A program made the position numbers and the translations under genes. The notes under the pieces were generated by a model. It ran no database searches. It was not told the origin of the DNA and saw only the letters and a list, made by a program, of their open reading frames with translations. Below are positions 14,432 to 20,109 of a DNA stretch of 20,109 nucleotides, one piece after another. The stretch's first letter is position 1. Every line of letters starts with the position of its first letter. This DNA is from DUZB01 sp964407525 (lineage in GTDB: Bacteria > Desulfobacterota > DSM-4660 > Desulfatiglandales > Desulfatiglandaceae), in contig CAYOWC010000060.1 of assembly GCA_964407525.1 (NCBI GenBank), positions 1 to 20,109 on the forward strand, given 5' to 3'.

Positions 14432-15367
14432 TTACTTCGAAGTTTTTAAGAATTTCTTTGCAAGTCTGCTCCAGGTTTCTGCTCCCAATTCTTCATAAAT
14501 ATCTTCAATGGGTTCCCCACCATCTGCTGCCAGTCTGAAATCCTCGCTGGCTTCAGCAAACAACCTTCCTTTTTCTTCGCCCATATACTGTGAGGCTTTT
14601 TCCCCAAACAGCAGCCCTTTGAGGTTCTTGCGGAGTTTGGTGGGTTCCACGACAAATAACCAACCGTCTGTATAAGGAGATTCATTAATCAGTTCCGGGT
14701 GATCAAGCAGTTTCTGGTTTATGTGGGTGACAATTCCGTCAACCGGTGAAACAGCGTCTACTGCCTCCCCATTTCGTTTTAAACGAAAACCGGCTTTATC
14801 TTTGGTGAGTTCCTGCCCAATCTCCGGTGTTTCTACGGCGGAAAGTTTTCCTAAAAGCTTCTGTGCAAAATCATCGAGGCCGACTCGCACACGACCGCCA
14901 TATTCCGGTCTTGCCCAGACGTGTCCTTCATTGTAGTAGAAACCTTCAGCCATTTTAAACCCATCCACGTCCACTTGATTCGGCGCGGGGCTGATTTCGG
15001 TTTTCAATCTGTCCTGCATCATTGCGTCAAAAGAGCAACTCCCGCATTCGTACGCATTGGGGCACACTTTTCTGGCTACTTCACCAGTGATCATGTAGCG
15101 GCATTTTCGCCTTGAAGCGGGCAGGAGCAACATCTTATCCACCCACGTCTGGTTGAATTTGCCGGAGGTTGTGCTTGAAAGAGTCGAAGCGGCCGCCTCT
15201 TTCTGTCTGGCTACTTTCAATTGCATTCCCTGGTCATAGACGCATGTGGAGCAATCAAAATTGTTGTCGCAAAGTTTATAAGAAACCACCTCCGCTTCCA
15301 TCCAGACACATTTCTTTTTTCCGGGGGGGACGATTCTCATCGATTCTTTCTTTGTTTTTTCGGCCAT
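14432..15367 (-). CDS. twin Cys4-module protein fused to a GcvH-like domain lacking the lipoyl lysine
   Basis: 311 residues. Two homologous N-terminal modules have identical spacing C-x12-C-x5-C-x2-C: Cys20, 33, 39, 42 and Cys89, 102, 108, 111. Each ends in a C-x-[YF]D-x2-MQ motif. They could each bind an iron-sulfur cluster or zinc (inferred). Residues 142-260 align without gaps to glycine cleavage H protein (GHVWARP..., PEIGQEL, SPVDGIV, INESPYTDGWLF). At the lipoyl-lysine position, however, there is Gly200 (RNGEAVDAVSP against SVKAASDIYAP), so it should not carry lipoate there. A charged helical tail ends the protein. The start is ATG 15367 because AGGAGGAG lies just before it. The frame is open to 15541, but that part covers a sigma-54 promoter. 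This is not a working GcvH. Confidence 0.8.
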   Translation of the reverse strand: MAEKTKKESMRIVPPGKKKCVWMEAEVVSYKLCDNNFDCSTCVYDQGMQLKVARQKEAAASTLSSTTSGKFNQTWVDKMLLLPASRRKCRYMITGEVARKVCPNAYECGSCSFDAMMQDRLKTEISPAPNQVDVDGFKMAEGFYYNEGHVWARPEYGGRVRVGLDDFAQKLLGKLSAVETPEIGQELTKDKAGFRLKRNGEAVDAVSPVDGIVTHINQKLLDHPELINESPYTDGWLFVVEPTKLRKNLKGLLFGEKASQYMGEEKGRLFAEASEDFRLAADGGEPIEDIYEELGAETWSRLAKKFLKTSK

Positions 15368-15451
15368 TTCTTCTCCTCCTGATATGGTTTCCGGTCCGCT
15401 GTTGAAATCTACTGGGCACCGATTGAAGTTCCTGTTTGGTGTTATTGAATA

Positions 15452-15467
15452 AGCAAGGTACATGCCA
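15452..15467 (-). promoter_or_regulatory. sigma-54 (-24/-12) promoter of the GcvH-like gene
   Basis: On the minus strand: TGGCAT (15462-15467), N5, TTGCT (15452-15456). GG and GC are separated by exactly 10 bases, as RpoN requires, and the match to TGGCAC-N5-TTGCW differs at one position. The expected transcript start is about 75 bp before the start codon. An activator encoded a few hundred bases away belongs to the right family. Confidence 0.75.
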
Positions 15468-15553
15468 AATAATTGTTCTAGCTTGCTGGAATTATTTAAG
15501 ATGTTGAAATGATGGGTTATATATGGGTAATAACGTGACAAATTGAAGCTCTT

Positions 15554-15608
15554 TCTGGAAACGTCGTTTCGTCGAATTTATCGGCAGTTGATGGGGGTGT
15601 CTGGAAAC
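15554..15608 (-). promoter_or_regulatory. candidate enhancer sites for the sigma-54 promoter
   Basis: A perfect dyad GAAACG-T-CGTTTC (15558-15570) lies about 90-105 bp upstream of the -24 box. The 9-mer TCTGGAAAC occurs within it (15554-15562) and again at 15600-15608. Position and symmetry suit binding sites of an NtrC-family activator. Between 15368 and 15681 I see only these sites and the promoter. Confidence 0.35.
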
Positions 15609-15681
15609 TTTATCCGGTAAGTGATTGAATATAGATGTTTATTATTGAATTGCCTAAGAAATAGTCAGGGTGTCGAAAAAT

Positions 15682-16230
15682 TCAACACTTTTCAGGCATA
15701 GGGAAGGGGTCCTTTTCAGCATGCCATTGGAACAGGTCGGCACAGGTAGGGCAGAAAGCATCTTTTTTAAGATCTGTGTCGGAAATCCGAGTGGACGAAA
15801 ACATGGCGCAGTGTTTTGATCGGCAGTGCGTCAGTCCGAAGCTGTGTCCCAATTCATGCAAAGCAGTTTTCTTGATGCGATCCAGTAGAAGCGCTTCATC
15901 AGCAGGTGCATCGTAGAACAGGGGGTGAAGGCGGTGAATCGAAATAATTGTGGATGTTCCTCCTACTCGAGCCAGTCCGAAAATGTATTTCAAGATTGGC
16001 ACATACAGGTCTACATCCGTGACAGCTAGAATCTTTTGATCACCACTGATTTGGTCAAGACGAACCAGTATTCGTTTGGCATCATACTGATTTCTTCTTT
16101 TGTCATAGGCGTATGCAGGAGATCGCAGGCTCGACGATATTTCACAGGAAAGACCGGTTCGGGAGGAGATGAAAAGCGCGATTTGTTCGATAACGGAAGG
16201 TCCAACTCCGCCTAATGAGCATACCTTAAT
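15682..16230 (-). CDS. amzA: archaemetzincin family zinc metalloprotease (no canonical start codon)
   Basis: The family signature is complete: HELGHSFGLTHC, then C-A-M, and CPTC 17 residues after that Met, giving one catalytic zinc and one structural zinc site bound by four Cys. Upstream in the same frame the family core is clear (AYDKRRNQYDAKRIL, ILAVTDVDLYVPILKYIFGLA). The first in-frame ATG/GTG/TTG is GTG 16002, which lies inside this core and would remove about 76 residues. The frame stays open back to 16329. The family N-terminus, usually like MKILLVPLG, aligns with IKVCSLGG, placing the start at ATT 16230 (182 residues, the normal size). An ATA overlapping the regulator stop (16246-16248) is an alternative; a base-call error is also possible. 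It is the third gene after the kinase and regulator. Its substrate is unknown. Confidence 0.75.
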   Translation of the reverse strand: MKVCSLGGVGPSVIEQIALFISSRTGLSCEISSSLRSPAYAYDKRRNQYDAKRILVRLDQISGDQKILAVTDVDLYVPILKYIFGLARVGGTSTIISIHRLHPLFYDAPADEALLLDRIKKTALHELGHSFGLTHCRSKHCAMFSSTRISDTDLKKDAFCPTCADLFQWHAEKDPFPMPEKC

Positions 16231-16244
16231 GGAACTGGAAAAGG

Positions 16245-17597
16245 TTATGAGGACCCCCCCTTCTTCAGACCATATTTGTCTATTTTGTTGTACAGGGTCT
16301 GGCGATCGATATCCAGTTCCCGCGAGGCCTTACTGATGTTCCAGCCGGTGCTTTCAAGAATCCTCTCAATATGGATTTTTTCCATCTGCTTCAAAGAGGA
16401 AGGAAGTTTCTGATCCTCCTTTTTATTTCGGTCGAAAGGCAGATCTTCTACGGTGATTTCATCTTCATATCCTATCACCAGGGCTCTTTCCATAATGTTT
16501 TCCAGCTCCCTGACGTTTCCCGGCCAGTCATAATTCATCAGCAGTTTCATGGCCGCCGGTGAAATCCCCACTTCGTCTCGATTCATTTCAATGCAGTATT
16601 TTTTTATGGCCGCCTTTGCAAGAAGAGGGATGTCTTCACTTCGTTCTCTCAAAGGCGGAACATGAATGGATATCACGTTTAAACGGTAAAAAAGATCCTG
16701 CCGGAATCTCTCTTCGCGGATCGCTTTGTCAAGATTACGATTGGTGGCTGCCAGGATACGGACATCGACCTTCATGGTTTGTTCGCTGCCAAGGCGATTG
16801 ATTTCCCTCTGTTGCAGGACTCTCAAAAGATCTATCTGGGTTTTGAGGCTGATATCCCCTATTTCATCCAGAAAAAGGGTGCCTTTATGGGCCATTTCAA
16901 AACGGCCTTTTTTGGTATGTTCCGCTCCGGTAAACGCCCCTTTTTCGTACCCGAACAATTCGCTTTCAAGGAGGGAATCGGGTAATGCGCCGCAGCTTAC
17001 CGCAATAAAAGGCATGTAAGAGCGCCCGCTGTTTGCATGGATGGCCTGGGCGATAAGTTCTTTTCCCGTACCGCTCTCCCCCGTGATCAGCACGGTGGAA
17101 TCAGTGGGTGCAATACGGGCGATGAGGTCAAAAATATCGTGCATGGCGCGACTTTTTCCGATGATCTTATTGAACTGGTCCCTCTCTTCCAGTTTTCTTC
17201 GAAGCAGTATATTTTCCAAAACAAGTTCTTTGTGTGAAACGATTCTCTTAATAAGGAGTTCCACTTCGTCCGGGTCAAAAGGTTTTACAAGATAATCAAA
17301 AGCACCCAGTTTCATGGCTTCAACGGCGGTATCCACAGTGGCGTACGCCGTCATCATGAGGACTTCAATTTCGGGGTTTATTTCCTTTATGTTCTTCAGG
17401 GTTTCAATCCCATCCATGCCGGGCATTTTGAGATCGAGAAGAAGAACTTCCCACGAACTTTTCTTGACCATCTCGATCGCTTCGGGCCCGCTTGCGGCCA
17501 GTCCCACCTGATAGCCGTCTTCGCTCAACCAGTCTTTCAGGCTTTCACGCATGGCATATTCGTCATCAATCACAAGAATTCGAGGCATTTTCGTCAT
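16245..17597 (-). CDS. NtrC-family sigma-54 response regulator
   Basis: A 450-residue, three-domain activator. The receiver (about 5-120) has Asp11-12, phosphoacceptor Asp55, Thr83 and Lys105. The AAA+ domain has Walker A GESGTGKE (173-180), the sigma-54 contact loop GAFTGA (220-225), Walker B GTLFLDEIGD (239-248) and the sensor arginines in RFRQDLFYRLNV. A Fis-type helix-turn-helix ends the protein (about 405-445, NISKASRELDIDRQTLYNKI). All parts needed for ATP-driven activation of RpoN promoters are present. Starts at ATG 17621 or 17588 are also possible; GGGAAAG before 17597 favours the one used. It lies 120 bp after the kinase gene and immediately before the archaemetzincin frame. Confidence 0.93.
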   Translation of the reverse strand: MTKMPRILVIDDEYAMRESLKDWLSEDGYQVGLAASGPEAIEMVKKSSWEVLLLDLKMPGMDGIETLKNIKEINPEIEVLMMTAYATVDTAVEAMKLGAFDYLVKPFDPDEVELLIKRIVSHKELVLENILLRRKLEERDQFNKIIGKSRAMHDIFDLIARIAPTDSTVLITGESGTGKELIAQAIHANSGRSYMPFIAVSCGALPDSLLESELFGYEKGAFTGAEHTKKGRFEMAHKGTLFLDEIGDISLKTQIDLLRVLQQREINRLGSEQTMKVDVRILAATNRNLDKAIREERFRQDLFYRLNVISIHVPPLRERSEDIPLLAKAAIKKYCIEMNRDEVGISPAAMKLLMNYDWPGNVRELENIMERALVIGYEDEITVEDLPFDRNKKEDQKLPSSLKQMEKIHIERILESTGWNISKASRELDIDRQTLYNKIDKYGLKKGGSS

Positions 17598-17717
17598 TTT
17601 TCTTTCCCATTCTAAGTTCATCAAGAGGTCTATTCTTATAAAAAAAAGATGGAAGATGCAACAGGGCGTTTAATCATAGCCGTCGGTCGACAATTTTGAT
17701 CCATTTCCGGTTCAAAC

Positions 17718-19799
17718 TCAGGGATTTCCGGTTTCCGAATTGTCAGGCAGATAAACTTTAAAGGTTGTGCCATTACCCACTTTGCTTTCCACCTCGATCT
17801 TCCCTCTATGTTCGGTGATGATGCCATAAGTCACAGAGAGTCCCAATCCGACCCCTTTGCCTTCCTCTTTCGTCGAAAAAAAAGGTTCGAATATGTCCTT
17901 CAAGTCTTCCTCCGACATACCGTGCCCAGAATCCGAAATGGATATTTCCAGAAATCCGTCTTGGCTGGAGTCGGCAGTCGTTACCGTCAGGACCCCTCCC
18001 TCCGGCATGGCATCCGATGCATTGATGAAGAGGTTCAACAAGGCTTGTTGTATTTGCTTGAAGTCGCATACAATATCGGGAGTTCCTTGGCTAATGTTTT
18101 TTTCTACGATTATCCCTTTCATCTGCAAATCGTGGGAAACAAGGAGAAGAGTCTTGTCAATAATCTTCTCTATGCTCCGGATTTCAAATTTCATTTTAGA
18201 CTGCCTGGAAAAAGCAAGAAGATTTTTTACGATTTCGCCACATCGTGAGGTTTCATCTTGTATGGTTTTGAGGTATTTTTTTACGTCATCAAACCGGTCG
18301 GGAGTGAATCTTCCAAGGGTAATCAGTTTGGTCATTAATCTGGCATAGGTCAATACCGCAGCCAAGGGGTTATTGATTTCATGGGCTATCGAAGCGGAAA
18401 GTTTGCCGAGAGAAGCCAGTTTTTCGGCGCGAATCACCTGCTCCTGTGCTTCCTTAAGGTCTTGATAGGCTGTTTTCATGTTCTTGTACAGGTCCGCATT
18501 GCTCAAGGCAACCCCTATCTGGTTGCAGATGGAATTCAGGAAATCGATATACTCGTCTGTAAAATCTGAAGAAGGGTGGTTTGATACAGCTATTACGCCC
18601 ATTGTTTCCCCTCTGGAGAGGAGCGGAAGATAGATGGTTGAGTGGAGTTGTTCTTCAACAAACGATTTCACATAGGGATCTCCGGATCTCAGAAAGTTAT
18701 TGACGACCTTCGTTTCCCCGGTTAATGCCGTTATTCCGAGGAGACCGTCTCCCACTTTCCGACGTCTCATAAATGGTTTTTCAATGAAATTGGCGGAAAG
18801 TCCTTTGTAACCCACGAGATCAAGATTTTCCCTTTTTTCATCCAGGAGATATAACCTGAAACTGTCCGCTTCGAGGATCTCATGCATTTTATCCGTCGTT
18901 TTGTTCAGCATTTCCTTAAGATCGAGAGTGCTGTTGACTGTCGTGGCGATGGCATTTAAAATAGAGAGTCGCGAGTTCTGTTCTTTTATCTTCCGCTGCG
19001 TTCGTTTACTTTTTGTGATGTCTCTAATAATCAGGACATATCCGGTGATTTGTTTTACGATGTCGAGGATTACATTAGAGGTGATCAGGGCGTCAAAGGC
19101 TTTCCCGCCTTTTCCTTTAAGACGGGTCTCAAACTCCAGAACGAAACCTTCCTTAAAGAGGGTCTTCTGAAAATGGTACAGATCTTCCTCGTTTTCAAAT
19201 AGATCCAGTGCAGATTCCAGGGAAAGAAGATTTTGCTTGCTCCTGTATCCTAGAATGCGAACCCCTGCCTGATTGATGTCTTGAATATTTCCCTTCGAAT
19301 CCGTAAAAACGATGGCGTCCAGAGATCGTTCAAAAATGGTTCGGTATAGTTCCTCAGATTTTTCAAGCTGTTTCAATCTTTTCCTGATGGTTGTCTCGAT
19401 TGTTCCGGATACCCGGTTCAATTCATCATGTATTTTGTTTTTTTCTGTCAGGTCTGTCACGGTTTCAACAACATAGGCGATCTTTCCCCGATTATCCTTA
19501 ACGGGGGTTGTTTTCACATTTATTGTTATAATTTCTCCGTCTTTCCTCACCACGGTTTCTTTGTTCGAATGCATCAGACCATCCTGAAAGGATTTTTCCA
19601 CGGGACAGAAATCACATTTCGTGTCCACATTTTTCCATGCCTTATAGCATTTACTTCCAGCCCCTGCGCCAAAACGGTTTTTAAATAGATCGTTGGACAT
19701 GATGATTTCATGATTCCTGTTAATGGCGATGACGTAATCGGCAACGCTGTCGAAAAGACTCTGGAAATCTGATTCACTGATATATATGCCTGTGGTCAT
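17718..19799 (-). CDS. soluble PAS-PAS-GAF sensor histidine kinase
   Basis: 693 residues with no membrane helix, so it senses a cytosolic signal. PAS1 (about 10-118) contains Cys51, Cys62 and Cys65 (CYKAW...KCDFC), a possible metal or redox site. PAS2 spans about 148-265 and the GAF domain about 280-440. A HisKA domain has the H box SIAHEINNPLAAVL (His473), and the HATPase domain has N (INASDAMPEGG), G1 (DSGHGM), F (FEPFFSTK) and G2 (GKGVGLGLS) boxes. It is an orthodox kinase without a receiver, so the downstream NtrC-type protein is the obvious partner. GAGG lies 10 bases before the ATG. Its promoter is not evident and would lie within or beyond the repeat at 19811-19934. Confidence 0.93.
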   Translation of the reverse strand: MTTGIYISESDFQSLFDSVADYVIAINRNHEIIMSNDLFKNRFGAGAGSKCYKAWKNVDTKCDFCPVEKSFQDGLMHSNKETVVRKDGEIITINVKTTPVKDNRGKIAYVVETVTDLTEKNKIHDELNRVSGTIETTIRKRLKQLEKSEELYRTIFERSLDAIVFTDSKGNIQDINQAGVRILGYRSKQNLLSLESALDLFENEEDLYHFQKTLFKEGFVLEFETRLKGKGGKAFDALITSNVILDIVKQITGYVLIIRDITKSKRTQRKIKEQNSRLSILNAIATTVNSTLDLKEMLNKTTDKMHEILEADSFRLYLLDEKRENLDLVGYKGLSANFIEKPFMRRRKVGDGLLGITALTGETKVVNNFLRSGDPYVKSFVEEQLHSTIYLPLLSRGETMGVIAVSNHPSSDFTDEYIDFLNSICNQIGVALSNADLYKNMKTAYQDLKEAQEQVIRAEKLASLGKLSASIAHEINNPLAAVLTYARLMTKLITLGRFTPDRFDDVKKYLKTIQDETSRCGEIVKNLLAFSRQSKMKFEIRSIEKIIDKTLLLVSHDLQMKGIIVEKNISQGTPDIVCDFKQIQQALLNLFINASDAMPEGGVLTVTTADSSQDGFLEISISDSGHGMSEEDLKDIFEPFFSTKEEGKGVGLGLSVTYGIITEHRGKIEVESKVGNGTTFKVYLPDNSETGNP

Positions 19800-19810
19800 G
19801 GATGTGAAGC

Positions 19811-19934
19811 CTCGTGTGAAAAGTTCAGTAGGTAGTAAGCGGTAGGCAGTAGGCAGCCAGGGACCATTGGGATTCCCTCAATAACCTACCACAATACCAA
19901 AATTTCTTTCCCGGTCAGAGGCGGCGCTCGTGTG
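19811..19934 (-). repeat. dispersed repeat C, copy 2
   Basis: On the minus strand it matches 1810-1953: CGAGCGCCGCC, then TTGGTATTGTGG, TTATTGAGGGAA, GGTCCCTG, and 7-bp units (plus-strand phase 19827-19861: AGTAGGT, AGTAAGC, GGTAGGC, AGTAGGC, AGCCAGG). It lacks the hairpin and GATCGAGGAAG module of copy 1 and has a short unrelated stretch there instead. The ends are identical: CTCGTGTG at 19811-19818 and 19927-19934. It lies 11 bp upstream of the kinase start codon. Confidence 0.65.
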
Positions 19935-19989
19935 AAACTTCATCTGGTTATTGGTTTTTGAACCGCAAAGTCGCGAAGGCCGCAAAGCC

Positions 19990-20109
19990 TTTTTCGAATC
20001 GGAACGGACGATTCGAAAAAACAGCCATTATTCTTTCTGTGTGAAACGTACCCAATTCTCCCGAAATGCCCGAAGGGCCGATTGCTTTATCGAATCGTCC
20101 GTTCCGATT
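19990..20109. repeat. nested inverted repeats at window end
   Basis: A local hairpin TTTTTCGAATC (19990-20000), loop GGAACGGAC, GATTCGAAAAA (20010-20020) is perfect over 11 bp. A larger inverted repeat pairs 19997-20016 with 20090-20109 over 20 bp and probably continues past the window. Between them there is no coding frame. The stretch just before (19972-19990) repeats CGCAAAG. With repeat C copy 2 this accounts for most of the gene-free 19800-20109. Confidence 0.7.

Noticed and set aside
15368..15541. 58-residue N-terminal extension of the GcvH-like protein
   Set aside because: It covers the sigma-54 promoter and has no ribosome site, while AGGAGGAG directly precedes ATG 15367.

Overview
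The window looks like a scaffold from a draft or metagenome-assembled genome of an anaerobic bacterium. The most likely group is the Desulfobacterota (formerly Deltaproteobacteria, Syntrophia-like). This is inferred from a CoA-dependent 2-oxoacid:ferredoxin oxidoreductase operon, an Hdr-type iron-sulfur protein, a methionine aminopeptidase with an N-terminal SEC-C motif, cytosolic multi-PAS/GAF kinases with a sigma-54 activator, and many intergenic repeats. No rRNA, tRNA, CRISPR array, phage or transposase gene was found. Two 100-N gaps are each flanked by the same 55 bp on both sides. They look like unmerged contig overlaps, so the real sequence is probably continuous there.

Layout. 1-1603 (+): the end of an unidentified gene, a small exported coiled-coil protein and methionine aminopeptidase. 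1604-1964: two repeat elements. 1965-2861 (+): epoxyqueuosine reductase QueG. 3016-4749 (-): a dynamin-like GTPase with its own sigma-70-type promoter. 4750-5156: a 7-bp-period array, a strongly folded element of about 115 nt, and a dispersed hairpin repeat. 5157-6074 (+): a membrane-anchored M23 peptidase. 6085-6981 (-): two receiver-only response regulators behind a near-consensus promoter. 7569-7919 (+): an unknown protein. 8146-9964 (+): an alpha/beta hydrolase overlapping mannose-6-phosphate isomerase. 10233-12856 (-): a delta-alpha-beta-gamma 2-oxoacid:ferredoxin oxidoreductase operon with a good promoter. 13216-14343 (+): an HdrC/HdrB-fused iron-sulfur protein ending at a strong terminator. 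14432-15367 (-): a fusion of two Cys4 modules to a GcvH-like domain that lacks the lipoyl lysine. 15682-19799 (-): a PAS-PAS-GAF histidine kinase, an NtrC-type regulator and an archaemetzincin without a normal start codon. The end of the window holds repeats.

The most interesting part is 13.2-19.8 kb. The gene for the Cys4-Cys4-GcvH-like protein carries a well-formed sigma-54 (-24/-12) promoter, and a perfect dyad lies about 90 bp further upstream, where an enhancer would be expected. The neighbouring operon encodes a soluble sensor kinase with a Cys-bearing PAS domain and a sigma-54 activator. Together they may form a self-contained redox- or metal-sensing circuit that controls the fusion protein. 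The link is inferred from position and promoter type and is not proven.

A second theme is the intergenic DNA. At least eight short arrays, with five unrelated unit sequences, all have a 7-bp period and all avoid genes. Larger dispersed repeats carry some of them, and one repeat has matching 8-bp ends that look like target-site duplications.
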